Assembly (NCBI GenBank): GCA_963281255.1
Contig: OY725491.1
Coordinates: 5,444,857-5,508,856, forward strand
Source: Aphrocallistes beatrix
Lineage: Eukaryota; Porifera; Hexactinellida; Sceptrulophora; Aphrocallistidae
DNA length: 64,000 nucleotides
Reading direction: 5' to 3'
Part shown: in pieces, positions 31,783 through 43,115 of the stretch
Position numbering within the stretch: position 1 is the stretch's first letter
How the letters are laid out: each line of letters begins with the position of its first letter
Notes under the pieces: generated by a model
What the model saw: the letters and a program-made list of their open reading frames with translations, nothing else
The model's database searches: none
Told to the model about the DNA's origin: nothing
Translations under genes and position numbers: made by a program

Positions 31783-34700
31783 CTACGCATTCCTTTTGAA
31801 AAGCATGCATTTGTTTCTTGAATGCATACGCACTTGATATTGTGTATGATATTGCTTCCCACAGCCACTGCAGATTTTCTTTCCAGGTTTAATCATATTT
31901 GTGCCAGGAATTAGAAGACAAATGCTTGTACTAATGTGTCCATGGAAAATCTGAATATCAGTAAACGTTTTGCTACAATCAACACATTTGAACGTCACAC
32001 TTTTACGAGAAGGAACCATTAATTCCATTGCATTGCTATTCTTATTCTTTTTGCTTTGGTTCAAGATGCTATCCTGTCTTTGACTGTTGACCGATTTTAA
32101 TGGTGTTTTCTTCTTAGATTTAGAAGTTGTGTATTTCTGTTCAAAAATAGCACTAAGTGTTCTCATCCCAACTATTGATGAACAAGAAGTTCTAGTCAAA
32201 TGCCTCGTAGCCTTAAATTTAGTATAGAAAACTTTCTTGCACAATTCACATGCCCATGAGAAATCGTTTTTTGCAGATTCTTGATTTGTAGATGAACTCG
32301 AAAATTCCGCTGATATCCTTTTGACTGGAGAATAATTCATTCCATGAGACGAACGCCTTTTCATACAAATTCCACTAGATAAATGCCTGAGTAAACTTCT
32401 TCTTGAGCATAGTGGTGCTGAGCAATGTGTGCAGACGTATTGAAAACTCGTCTTTATCAAATCTTTGTATTTGAGAAGTGATAAATTTGGACGTGATTTG
32501 TCTTCTAAACATATCTTGGTATTTATATGTCTCTGTAATCTCGAAAGAAACTTGAAGTGAGCACCACAATTGTCACATAGATAGGGAAAAGGTTTTTCAG
32601 TCGGATTAGGATGATCTTTTAGTATATCTTTAAACTTCTTAGTCTGTTTGGAATTACGTAAATTAGAAAATTTAGGTTTTGGGGGGCGTTTGTCCTTTGC
32701 AATCGGCACATCATGTTTGTTGCTGTCGATCATTCTCTCCTTGTTACTAGTAAATGAACTTTCTTCTCTATCACAAACTTTATTTCGCATATGCTTAAAC
32801 AAATAGCTCCTCTTTTTAAATTTAAATGTACAATTTTGGCAAGATAAAGTATTTTTTTTAGACATAGGTTTTCTGGCTATATTATCGAAACGAAGGGAAA
32901 TATTTGTTTGGCAGACATGCTTCCGAATATGTTTTAAAAGGTAACTTCGCTTCTTAAAAGTCCTTGAACAGGTTTGACAAACGCAAATTTTCGCCTTGAC
33001 ATTATCATTGCTTGTTTGATTGGTTACACAAGAGCCATTTTGGTTGTGGTCATATTGAAAAGTTTTCTTTGTATCTTGTTTCGGAGATTGAAGGCAGGTT
33101 GTGTCTATTCCATTAGTTTTTGAAGGACTAGTAGTTACCTCATTTCTGAGTGATGATTGTTTTCTCAAACAAACACGATTCTGAATATGGCCAGTTAGGT
33201 ATAGTTTCTTTTTGAACGACTTTGAACAAAATTGACAAGAAATGCCAATATTGGAATTGTTTGCGAAGTTTTCAGGAGTTTGAATTTGAAAGTTCGTTTG
33301 TTTTTTCAAACAAATACGATTCTGGATATGTGCAAGGAGGTATTGTAGTTTCTTGAACGATGCTGAACAAAATTTACAGGTAAATTCATCCATTTCAAAT
33401 TTTGAAGCAGTATTATCCTTAGGAGAATGATTGACCATATTGGATTCAGATGCAATTGATGGTGATGAAGCTACCAAATTTTCTTTCTCACATTTTGTTT
33501 CTTGTTGAAAACATACTTTTCGCTTTATATGTTGTTTTAAATACTTGTTTTTCTTGAATACAGCTGTACAATTTTCACAGATTGGCAGTGTTGATTTACC
33601 TTTCAGGGTCTGGGGTATGCTCAGTTTATTCTTGCATGGCAATACTCTTGTAGGCTTAGAATTTCTCGAGAGAGTTAACATTTTTTGCGAAAAATATGTA
33701 TTTGGATTATGATAGGATAATTTGTGTTGACGAAAAATTTCTCGTTCAAAGAATTTCATGCAACAAATGCTACATTCATAGAGTTTGTTCAAATGTAGGT
33801 GCATATGGTCCTTCAATCCAGTTTTTGTACAAAATTTCATTGGACAATGTCGACATTTCTGAATGGTTGACCCCTCTCGATAAATCAAATGAAATGTCAG
33901 AGAATTAGGACGATAAAATACCATGGTACAAAAGGTACAAAAATAAGATGTAACATTAGAGTGGTGAGAAACGTGACTCACAATTTGGGATTCATCCTCT
34001 AAATGATCATTGCAGAAAAGGCAACATAAAGTCTTTGTATTGATAAGGCTTCGTAGATGTGTCAGATATTCTGATGGGCTTCTAAATTCTGTATTGCAAT
34101 GTGTACATATGCACAAACTATATTGTTTCGAAATTGATGACGAAAATTTTCTATTTGGGTATGCACTGTCGACCGAGGATTTGAGGCCATCCTTGTAGCC
34201 AACGTTTTGAGAGATTTTATTGATTGGTATGTTAGAAATATAGTCTGAACTTACTTTCGATGAATAATACTTACCTGTTTGGTCAGCTTTATCCCTGGTG
34301 ATACGAGATGTCTTGAGTATGTCTGTATTCATACTATTTTGGTGGTGAAAAACATGTGTCTTTATCTTCGAAATGTTCGCCTTATTCTGAATAGAATTCC
34401 GGGAAGTAGATGGGTCTCGAGCTTGCTGAACGTAATCTTTTTGCTTGTTGGTTGACTTATTTGCCAGTTGATTACGGTGTTTTCTATTACGTACTATGTT
34501 ATTGGACGGCTGGGATGGAATTGTGTAGTTGAAGGATAACGATGTGTAACTTTCGCCTTTGGATGCTGTCGAGTTGATAGATGCATTTTCGTAACCATAC
34601 ACGACAACTTCTTGAGGCATTATCATCGGATTAATGGTATCGTCAGAAATTGTTATATTTTCGGAGGCCTCCCCGCTTTCCAAAAAGGATTCTGGCTCCT

Positions 34701-34866
34701 CTCTCCCATTGCATAACGCTTTGTGTCTATTCTGACCAAAAGAGTACAAAGACACTTCATCCGTACACATTTGATCCTGTATTTGATCCTTCATTGGAGA
34801 AAAATACTTTTCGAAAGCATCTTCACTGAGTGCTAATCTTTTACGTTTATGATTTCGAAGATCCAT
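31783..34866 (-). CDS. Intronless multi-zinc-finger protein, mainly C2HC fingers
   Basis: ATG 34866 opens a basic nuclear-signal-like start (RNHKRKR); the frame extends further upstream to 34968, so a longer start is possible. From ATG 34866 the product has 1027 residues. A Ser-rich, unstructured first third is followed by about four or five C2H2-like fingers and then a series of ~10 fingers of the form C-x2-C-x12-H-x4-5-C (CxxCxxxFKKxxYLxxHIxxxVC). The last ligand is Cys where classical fingers have His. Such proteins usually bind nucleic acid. The repeated KKxYL linker shows recent internal duplication. No domain outside the fingers is recognisable. Confidence 0.8.
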   Translation of the reverse strand: MDLRNHKRKRLALSEDAFEKYFSPMKDQIQDQMCTDEVSLYSFGQNRHKALCNGREEPESFLESGEASENITISDDTINPMIMPQEVVVYGYENASINSTASKGESYTSLSFNYTIPSQPSNNIVRNRKHRNQLANKSTNKQKDYVQQARDPSTSRNSIQNKANISKIKTHVFHHQNSMNTDILKTSRITRDKADQTGKYYSSKVSSDYISNIPINKISQNVGYKDGLKSSVDSAYPNRKFSSSISKQYSLCICTHCNTEFRSPSEYLTHLRSLINTKTLCCLFCNDHLEDESQIVSHVSHHSNVTSYFCTFCTMVFYRPNSLTFHLIYREGSTIQKCRHCPMKFCTKTGLKDHMHLHLNKLYECSICCMKFFEREIFRQHKLSYHNPNTYFSQKMLTLSRNSKPTRVLPCKNKLSIPQTLKGKSTLPICENCTAVFKKNKYLKQHIKRKVCFQQETKCEKENLVASSPSIASESNMVNHSPKDNTASKFEMDEFTCKFCSASFKKLQYLLAHIQNRICLKKQTNFQIQTPENFANNSNIGISCQFCSKSFKKKLYLTGHIQNRVCLRKQSSLRNEVTTSPSKTNGIDTTCLQSPKQDTKKTFQYDHNQNGSCVTNQTSNDNVKAKICVCQTCSRTFKKRSYLLKHIRKHVCQTNISLRFDNIARKPMSKKNTLSCQNCTFKFKKRSYLFKHMRNKVCDREESSFTSNKERMIDSNKHDVPIAKDKRPPKPKFSNLRNSKQTKKFKDILKDHPNPTEKPFPYLCDNCGAHFKFLSRLQRHINTKICLEDKSRPNLSLLKYKDLIKTSFQYVCTHCSAPLCSRRSLLRHLSSGICMKRRSSHGMNYSPVKRISAEFSSSSTNQESAKNDFSWACELCKKVFYTKFKATRHLTRTSCSSIVGMRTLSAIFEQKYTTSKSKKKTPLKSVNSQRQDSILNQSKKNKNSNAMELMVPSRKSVTFKCVDCSKTFTDIQIFHGHISTSICLLIPGTNMIKPGKKICSGCGKQYHTQYQVRMHSRNKCMLFKRNA

Positions 34867-35240
34867 AGTTTCAGTGTCTATAATTAGTATGGAAGTGGCG
34901 AAATTTGGACGAATTGAACTACTATCGACTGCTTTATTAGTTATAATTATGGGTATACTACAATTCATTATCCAACGGTTTCTTATTCATAATCATAGTA
35001 ATGCTCAATCTGCATATTGTTTCTACCAAGCTATCTACAATCACTTTACCACCGATTTCAAAACGAGATAAATGTAATATCAATTGATTATATCAATAAA
35101 AAGCAAATAGCATTCAGCTTAGTAGCTTAAATGAGATCGGATAACACTCATTAATTTGAAAATTAGGGGGGTTTTCAAATTAATGGAAAAATGGAAATAC
35201 AGGTTATTTATAACCATATCAAATCCTCTCTAAGCAAATT
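34867..35240. other. Upstream region of the zinc-finger gene
   Basis: No TATA box or conserved site stands out. Confidence 0.3.
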
Positions 35241-35261
35241 ATTCTTCCTTAATACGGGGAT

Positions 35262-35440
35262 GACTAATTCCCGGGATGGGACGGATGATTGTCCCAGAAA
35301 ATCTAGATACCTAATTTCCGGAAGTGGGACTGGCCAAGCCAAGGTAACTAATTTCCAGAACCGGATGTAAATTAGGTATATTATCAGCCCCGTCTCAAAA
35401 ATTAGGTATCTAGATTTTCCAGAACGATTCGATCACGTCC
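35262..35440. mobile_element. Foldback MITE
   Basis: AAAATCTAGATACCTAATTT on the left recurs inverted on the right, and the outer parts (TAATTCCCGGGATGGGAC and TAATTCCGGGGACGTGAT) also correspond. Ends are uncertain by a few bases. Non-coding. Confidence 0.65.
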
Positions 35441-35557
35441 CCGGAATTAAGCATGCTCCTTAACACAGCTTACATAAGGGTTTCGTTCCATCATAAATAC
35501 ATCACAAGGAGCACCAAAAGACTATTACGTATTCTGATAGTTGAGGTTGATAGGTAC

Positions 35558-35690
35558 AGTCGACTCCGCTTAATAGGGTCACTGTTTAATCGGAAAATGA
35601 TCGAGATCGGGATTGCGATCCTTTTTCAAAATTTAATCTTGATCGGCGATCGGGATCTTTTTCTTCACGAACTACTAATGCCCTAACGAA
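35558..35690. repeat. Truncated pogo-like MITE fused to a GATC-rich repeat
   Basis: CAGTCGACTCCGCTTAATAG starts a copy of the MITE family seen at 17398 but is cut off after ~43 bp. GATC-rich sequence related to 24540-24625 follows directly. The stretch 35691-36460 shows no supported feature. Confidence 0.55.
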
Positions 35691-36460
35691 GAACAAGTGT
35701 TTAGATTATTCCAAAGAACATACAGGCTGTCGGAGTTGGGATGGCTGGAGCATCCCTGGCTGTTGCACTTTTGACATAAGTGGCATAGGTTCTAGTTTCC
35801 AGGCCTACCTATCCCCAGTCTTAAAACTCCTGAATGACTGGCCTTGACATAGGGTCATGATGCGAATTTTCCACGAGGTCACAGGATACTAGAACCATAA
35901 TAAAATCAAAACCTTAAAGTCTTGGATTTATCATCAATTATCTGGGCTTTGCAAATATTTGTGTCAAAGAAATGCTCAATTTTAGAATAAAATGAAGGAT
36001 AAATTAGATCGTTTGGACGGTTTGGTGTATGCATAGCTTTCTTACATTAGAATGCCAACTTCTAAAACAGCTAATCAATATACAACACCATCGAAGCTAG
36101 GGGACTGACACTGAAAAATCGGTCCATTGTACTTGTAAGGTCAAATTTCTTTGGAATAGAAATAATTTTCCAGGGGACCAAAATTTTCGTAACAGGGCTT
36201 TGCCTCAGATTTTCTTTCAACAAAGCAATATTAGTTCTATTGTTAATCGGACCACTGAGTTGCCACACTTTAATTACTAGGATAGCAATGACCACCATAC
36301 TTTTTATATCCTTCCGACGACACTTGACTGTCCTCAAACTTGAAAAGGAGGCATTATATTTTTGTGATTATGAAATGTGATTATGAGGTTAAGAGGCATG
36401 AATTGAGTATAGCGAGATACCAAAAGAGGGTCAGGGTGACTTTAGCAAACACATTATCCT

Positions 36461-36802
36461 TACTATTAAAACTCGATTATTGTTTGTTTATATATATATA
36501 TATATATATGTAACGAATTGATTGAAAAAACTGCCCGGCACAGAAAGCTGATTTTTGGCATGTGGGAGTCTTTTGGCTATGGCTCCAGTAAGTTCTGAGC
36601 TCAGACGAAAATGTCGACTCATCATGGAATTATGACGTCATTGTCACATTTATAAAAATCGATTTTAAAACTAAGATGGACATATTTAGAGATGATATAT
36701 CCCGTTTAATTAACCAATGTCACCTCCAGGCGACCGAAGGGAGCCTCCGGCGGACACGAAGTGTCCGCCAGCCGCGCAGCGCAAGCAAGCGAAGCGCGCC
36801 TG
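36461..36802 (+). mobile_element. Internally deleted copy of the GC-ended repeat family
   Basis: It has the 5' box TCCTTACTATTAAAACTCGA, the AACGAATTGATTGAA box and the complete 3' hairpins with GGCGGACACGAAGTGTCCGCC. Relative to 8735-9293, about 200 bp between GTCATTGTCACATTT and ATCGATTTTAAAACTAAG are missing. Confidence 0.75.
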
Positions 36803-37036
36803 TAATATACATTTTGATACTAAAATTACGGCTGAAAAATAATGACCAAAGACACCCACAAAACAGGTGGAAATAACATTTTCTTGTTTGATACCAAAAC
36901 AATTTGCACTTCAAACGAAAACTCATTCAAAATCTTAACCAGCTGACCATGCATTTGCTTAGTAACCTAGCATTTATTTCTTCTCATCGTTGAATGTGGT
37001 CTGGTGAGTTAGGAGTGTCCTAAGGGATATTATATA

Positions 37037-37455
37037 CTGGGTGGTTCAAAAGTTTGGAAACACTTTTAACATTTAAGCCACCCTGGATTCAATTTTAACT
37101 ATATCCCTCTGAGTTCCTAGGATATGCCTAAAAATACCCCTAGGAAAGCAAGGCTGTGGACATACCAGGAGCGAGCATGGTGTGTTGAGATGTATTTAAA
37201 GAAGAACAGTTTCAATAAAATTCGTGAGGCCTACCGACATACATTTGGAACTGAAAAATTACCCTCCCGATCAGCTATTTTCAAATGGGTTCACAAGTTT
37301 AGGTGTCATGGGACACCCCCAACTCAAGGAAAGGATAAAAGAGGAGATCGGAGCTATACCAAGAAAGGTTCTTCATGATGTAATGCAGGATTTTATATTG
37401 AGACTCCGGAAATGTCACGAGGTAAAAGGAGGACACCTGGAGCAGATGCTCTAAA
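37037..37455 (+). pseudogene. Mariner-type element lacking its catalytic core
   Basis: The 5' end CTGGGTGGTTCAAAAGTTTG follows TA. ATG 37124 opens an N-terminal helix-turn-helix region (YQERAWCVEMYLKKNSFNKI... LPSRSAIFKWVHKF) like the DNA-binding half of mariner transposases. From about 37320 the frame shifts, and the sequence resumes as the transposase C-terminus (RKVLHDVMQDFILRLRKC ... GGHLE), ending at 37454. The DDE/D catalytic part between them is absent, as in internally deleted elements. I do not find the right terminal repeat. Confidence 0.75.
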
Positions 37456-37724
37456 ACTAGAAAAGATGAATTTTTTAGTTTTACAAATAATAATTAATTA
37501 TCTCATATATGAATTATTGAGAAATGAAGAACTTTCATTTCCAAATGAACTTTTCCATTACTAAACTCAGTGCCCTGATATTTGTGTCAAACTAAAATAA
37601 TCACAAAGATAATATAATAGAAATGGTCCAAAAATATATACAAAAACACCTCAAATAGATTCTAAGATCATAAAAAGATCGAGGCAAACCTAGGCACTAC
37701 TTACAATGGGATGTTTATACTTAA
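37456..37724. other. Short intergenic stretch
   Basis: AT-rich; 3' flank of the glypican-like gene and remains of the mariner copy. Nothing else seen. Confidence 0.3.
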
Positions 37725-40700
37725 TTAAGAAAATAGTAACATTAACATCAAGGCCATGAGAACAGTCACGATACTGTAGGACATCCTTACAGCATTGCTG
37801 CCTTCCAAGACTTCCATTTCAAACGTGTCCAAGTCATTCGTCAACGCTTCAGAACTAGCTCCCTCTGCATACTCCGTCTGTTCAGAAGCGCTTAGGCTCT
37901 CGAATATAGGATTCTCTGTGAAATCATCACTTGGTGCAGGAACGTTGCTAAACGGATTGTAGCAATTACCTGAATCACTGAGTGCTATTTCTCGATATCT
38001 ATTCAATGTACTTCCACACACACATCCACCTATAAGATTGATATTAACACTTTATTCATTGTATGCATCAGTATAAAACATTTTAAGAGGGCCATTGATG
38101 ACCAGCATATTTGTGAAGATCATTGTCTTAAAATATTGAGATGTGGATTTTAAAGTTATCATCAAAAAATCATTGACTTACTTCGAAAGATGTTATCGAT
38201 TGTAATCATACTTCCTCTCGTGTTCGTATCACGAGCTAGTTCCTGGAATCTGGTGATGGAATCTGATACAGTTGACACTTGTCTTCGATGAAGAACCCCA
38301 ACTTCTCGTTTACTCCTTCCACTACCTACAAGTATAATTAGATTAAAGCTCAGGTGATTATATGCTATCGTATTACTACTACGAGACTGGTGCATCCCTA
38401 GATTCCAGTGAATAGTGTTAATAGCAACATTCCATTCTGCAGATCTCAGAGTCAAAGTATAATATTGGATATTCCACTATAAAATATCTGATATTTACAC
38501 TCACAGGAAAGTTATAATATGCATGTAATGACATAATTTACTCATACAGGATACCTCTAAAATCATGTGAAAGGAGTTAATTATACATATACTACAGGGT
38601 GATTCAAATGTTCCGCAACAAGTTAATGTATTACACTTACGCTAGTGGATCTAACACCCAACATTTCGTTTACTTTAAAATTATATTATTTTAATTCTTT
38701 TGCAATTCAACTGCCTGTATCTCCTAATATTTTGCCAAGGTGGATCATGGATTTTTGTAAGTTCAGAAAAAATAAAAATAAAAATCTGGAATGCTAGGTG
38801 TATTCTGTGCCTATACTTTAACAATTGGTGTCCTTATTGATAATCACTGGCATATAAACCAAAATAAATACTAGCATTTTAGTATTATGAATTAATATTG
38901 GAAGATATAAATGTACTTAATCAGGAGTAAATGGTTATTTTCTAATTTGACACTTTTGATATTAGATTATTGGAGCCTCTGTAATATAATATTTCAAAAA
39001 TTTGTAAAACAACATTTTGCATAATGAGTAGAATTCATTTCTAGACTAGAAGGGTGCTAGATTCCATAGATGCAAACCGATTGGAAGTTAAACTAAATTA
39101 TCTTAGTCAAATCAATGGAATAAAATTAATTGCTGCAGAATCTTTTGGGTCTAATTTTTTTTGGATTTCTTTGGAACTCTTCATTAGTCTATCGACTGAG
39201 ATTTTAGTATTACTCCGAAGTAAATATGTCAATTAAACGTTGTAAAATTGGGCTCCATTTTACCGAATTAATATATTGCATTCCAAAAACCTACACTGTG
39301 TCCTTTTTTGTTGAAGGCATTGGCACTTTGTTACTCCTCTAGCGGGACAACCAGTGCATCTTGGAACCGTACATGCTGTCCTGACATTTTTACACATATT
39401 CATTAAACAAATATCTCTACAGCCAACGCATCCAGATGGTGAACAGCTCTGCTTCAAATCTGAAGATCCTGTTCTATCTCCGCTCGAATCATCAGTTCTT
39501 GTTCCATCTCCGCTCGAATCATCAGTAGAAGGGATTATGAAAATGCACTAATGGGATACATAATAAGTAAATTTAACCAAATATTCTTATCTATTAAAGA
39601 TTATTTCATAAAAAATAGTTATTTAAACTGTTTTAGATTATTATGAAAACAAAAACTCACCAATTGAGTACTGACGTTGTTATTACCACTATTCGCGTTT
39701 TCAAATGCATCAACACCATACCTAGTTAATTCAGCGAAATCGCGACTTAAGGTATCAGCTACAGCTCTCGTATTACTTGTACTGAACTCGTTCCCATCAC
39801 GAGTATCTCCGAGGGAATTTGCAAAGTTCATGAAGATCCTATAGGTTATTAAATTTTACATAAATACTACTCGTACATCGAATAAATAAAGTTCATAGCA
39901 CTCTAATATGCAGCTAGTCATCAAATAATCTCCCCCAAAGGAGAACTATTTTTTTGCCAAAATTTTTATGGTAAATTAATCCCTATTTCCATTTATCAAA
40001 TCACTCGGGTGGTGTAGTTCATTGAAAAGACTTGCAATAATTTTTGCTTTTTTTATCAGGTAAAAAATGGGGATAAATAATCGCCCCGGAAACTTTTTGA
40101 TGATAAGTATTTCTGGAATAAACTATCTAAGAATATATACAAGTAGTTACTAATGACCTTAGCGTATATCTGAAAGATCTAGTTCATTTTCAACTTATCT
40201 ACTTAGACCACAAACGGAAATGTACATACCCTGGAGCCCTTCGGTGTAGAAGGACCAGTCTTCTGTATGCTTCTCTGCAAAAGTAAGCCAGTGAGGTACA
40301 CACAGGCATGCAAGCACCTTGATTAAAGCCAGCACAACGTCTACAACCTAACAGTCGGATAGATTGTGCATCACAAAGATCTAATACTCGTCGACTGGGA
40401 GTACCCTCTGAAGAAATGTTCCTTATGCGATTAACTATTTCCCGCAAATTCTGCAGATGCCTTCAAAATAGAAAATCATAAAATGATAAGAATTAACTAC
40501 TTTTATCTAAGTGGGTTATGAGCATTTTCGAGGCGAATAATTTTAAGATTTAAGGATAAGATGCAAGTATAATAAAGTAGAATATAAAAGTACCTATAGT
40601 ATCTTGTCCATGCAGCTTCAAATCTTTGCGTCACTAAGTCTCGTAGAGTCATATCGGTATCGCTACCCAGTACCCTGTTACACAGACAATCCCCACAGAT

Positions 40701-41459
40701 GAAATATGAATCTCGTAAATCGCGAAATCGATCCTGCCCCAGCACACGACTGGCAATCAAACTACAAACTGCATCATTAAATCGATCACGAACTGGAGTA
40801 ATAGCTGTATTATTTCGAATAAAATCCCTCGCTGCTTCTCCGATCTGTTCACCATTCAAATCAACTACGTCATCATAATAGTCTCCATCCGTATCTGGTG
40901 TCGTTGAAATCTCTCCAAAGCTATCCATAGCTGATGTCATCACGATGTTTTCAATCAATGCTATTAAGAATTGATAATAAATCTTTTTTTAATTTATGGT
41001 CTACTGACACAAGTTATTTTAATGCGGAAAACTAAAAAGTATAGGGTTTGATACGAACTATCAAATCCTAGATTGTCCCATTTCAGATCGCATTGAAAGG
41101 TAGTGACAAATATACAAGAATAATCAAATTGCACTAACCTTCATAATTTTCGAAAAATGCGTTGAAAGCCTGCCTGCTGTTATTAAAAGCATCAGTCCAA
41201 CACCTTTCCCTCTGCATTTCAAACAGTTCCCTAATTCTTTCTGTCTCATCGTTGTTACAGCAGCGATTGTCACTCGGACAGCGATCACTTCTATCTACAG
41301 AAAAATATTTATATCATGTATGTAATATAGTATGTATATTTATATTTTCTTACCTGCAGGAGCTCGATCTTGATATCCTGCGGCAGCACAGTCTTGTGCA
41401 CTGCCAAAGTTGATTGCAATTGCAAGAGTAATGATGAGAGTTATGATTAGCTTAACCAT
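37725..41459 (-). CDS. Glypican-like GPI-anchored proteoglycan core protein
   Basis: Modelled exons: 41459-41354, 41294-41139, 40960-40594, 40460-40230, 39838-39661, 39547-39295, 38325-38182, 38029-37725, joining in frame to 579 residues. A signal peptide (1-20) is followed by a CCNN-containing start typical of glypicans and an alpha-helical, Cys-containing body. Exon 4 has C-x9-C-x2-C-x7-C-x3-C-x6-C, matching the glypican signature spacing within one residue. Exon 6 has two DDSSGD motifs (Ser358, Ser368), classic glycosaminoglycan attachment sites, then a novel Cys-rich module (~381-431) and a convertase-like RSKR (434-437). The end is hydrophobic after Gly-Ser-Asn, as in GPI signals. It would act on the cell surface by presenting ligands on heparan sulfate chains. 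The Cys module is not standard for the family. Confidence 0.75.
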
Positions 41460-41496
41460 ATCCAGTGATCAGTAATTTCAACTTCAAATCAGACTG

Positions 41497-41504
41497 TATT
41501 TATA
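41497..41504 (-). promoter_or_regulatory. TATA box of the glypican-like gene
   Basis: TATAAATA on the minus strand, about 38 nt before the start codon. Spacing implies a very short 5' UTR. Confidence 0.5.
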
Positions 41505-41509
41505 CGTAA

Positions 41510-42039
41510 TCCAATTACCAAATCGAGATACGTATTTGAGATATAAATATACATATTTAGAGATGATTCTGCAGATGGATAGTCAAATTACAAAAGAAGA
41601 ATTTAAAACCTCCACCAAATGTTCTATCAGCAAATCTATTTCCAGTCACAATGATATTCCAAGAAAAAGAGTGAACCTTGCCTTTATTATAAAAATAAAC
41701 TATTTTGCTTTCAAATAACTTTCTAGAAGGACGAGTTAACAAACGATAAAATTGCTCCACTGTCTGCATTTTTACGTTTTAATATATGCAAACTAAATAT
41801 ATCTTAACTGAACAGACATAGTAATGTGAAATTTCATTCTCAAAATAGCAACTTTGCCCATTTACAAGTAATTAGTGCAAAGTGCACGTTCTGTAAGGCG
41901 GACCTACAGTGCATAGGTAGCTTCAAACTAAAGATTCAATTTTTGAATTAATGAGAATAAAGATCAGAACAATAATGTGGAGAATTTTATCTTGCATGTG
42001 TGTGTTCTTTACGTTCTTGTTTTGGTAACAATTCGACCT
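41510..42039. other. Intergenic sequence
   Basis: Short random open frames only; no supported feature. Confidence 0.35.
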
Positions 42040-42290
42040 ATATACATAGGCACTGTCGTGCCAAAATTGGTCTGGAGGACCAACCTTAGTTGCCGAACTT
42101 GGTCCGGGGACCAGTTCCAAAACTGGTCTCCCCTAGCTAAATTTGGCCCTCCCTGGACCACATTTGGTCTGGGGATCAGTTTTGGCTGTCAATTTGGTCC
42201 GGAGGACCAATGTTGTAAACCAACTTTGGTTGCCAAATTTGATCCTAGTACCAGTTTTGGTTGCCAATTTTGATTCACGGGTGTCCTATT
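42040..42290. repeat. TTGGTCC/GGACCA repeat patch
   Basis: About ten imperfect units such as AAATTTGGTC and GGGGACCAGTTTTGG repeat in both orientations. Same vocabulary as 8296-8425. Confidence 0.65.
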
Positions 42291-42295
42291 TTATG

Positions 42296-42484
42296 GGTTA
42301 GTTTTATATCAGCTAATAATACGTTTTGGTGGGCTAAAATCTACCGGTGTGGAGATATTGGTGAAATCAGTTGGGGCCATTAATAATTACAAGTACGAAG
42401 GCTGGCCTTAACTGATTTCATCAATATCTCCAAATCGGTAGATTTTAGCCCATTAAAATGTATTATTGGCTGATATAAACCACC
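42296..42484. mobile_element. Near-palindromic foldback MITE
   Basis: The two arms (42296-42378 and 42405-42484) are inverted copies of each other around a ~25-bp loop; both contain GGGCTAAAATCTACCG and the GAAATCAGTT motif. Non-coding. Confidence 0.8.
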
Positions 42485-42549
42485 GCCAAACATCTCAATA
42501 CAAAGTTGCTAGATCCTTTGCTTATATCAGAAGTACTCTTTGCAATTTT

Positions 42550-42723
42550 ATCCCTAAACCGGAAAAATCCCATTATAAATCTGCCCTTGGAGAAGCCTAT
42601 CTTGCGCGACCACTAAATAATCTCCGAATTGCTTGAATTTTGTATGAACATTTTGCGATCAAAGTAAACTATTTGAAGGGTAAGCATCTAAAGATTCGAA
42701 CTTTTGAATTTTTTGAAACACTC
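42550..42723. mobile_element. One-ended copy of the MITE at 26427-26638
   Basis: It matches that element in opposite orientation, including CTTGCGCGACCACTAAAT and the end CACTC followed by TA, but its left ~45 bp are missing. Confidence 0.7.
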
Positions 42724-42754
42724 TAATGTGTATGTATATATTTATATATATATA

Positions 42755-43105
42755 CAGTGGAAGCTGTATATAACGGCCACCCAAGGGACTGGACAAAATT
42801 GGCCGTTATACACAGGTGACCGCTATATACAGGTCATTGTCTTAATCTCCAAAAGGTAAAGGTAACGTAGTACAATAAATATCAAGTTATTAGAAATCCA
42901 TACTTGAAGTAATTACATGAAACTTGTTTATCGTCCATAACAGGTCCTGTAATAAACACATTAAAAGGTGAAAAAGGTGATGGCCGTTATAGACAGATAG
43001 TGGCCGTTATACAAAGTTTTAGAGTCAGTAAGGGACTACAAACGGGTGGCCGCTGGCCGCGTTGAGCAGGTGACCGCTATAGACAGGTGATCGTTACATA
43101 GAGTG
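42755..43105. mobile_element. Putative MITE with TAACGGCCACC ends
   Basis: CAGTGGAAGCTGTATATAAC at the left and a mirrored GTTACATAGAGTGG at the right are weak inverted ends. Internal GGCCGTTATA and ACCGCTATA words repeat in both orientations. Exact ends are uncertain. Confidence 0.5.
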
Positions 43106-43115
43106 GAAAAAAGAG

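Noticed and set aside
31783-34968. Zinc-finger start at 34968
   Set aside because: The 34 extra residues are hydrophobic and unlike the basic nuclear start at 34866; kept only as an alternative.
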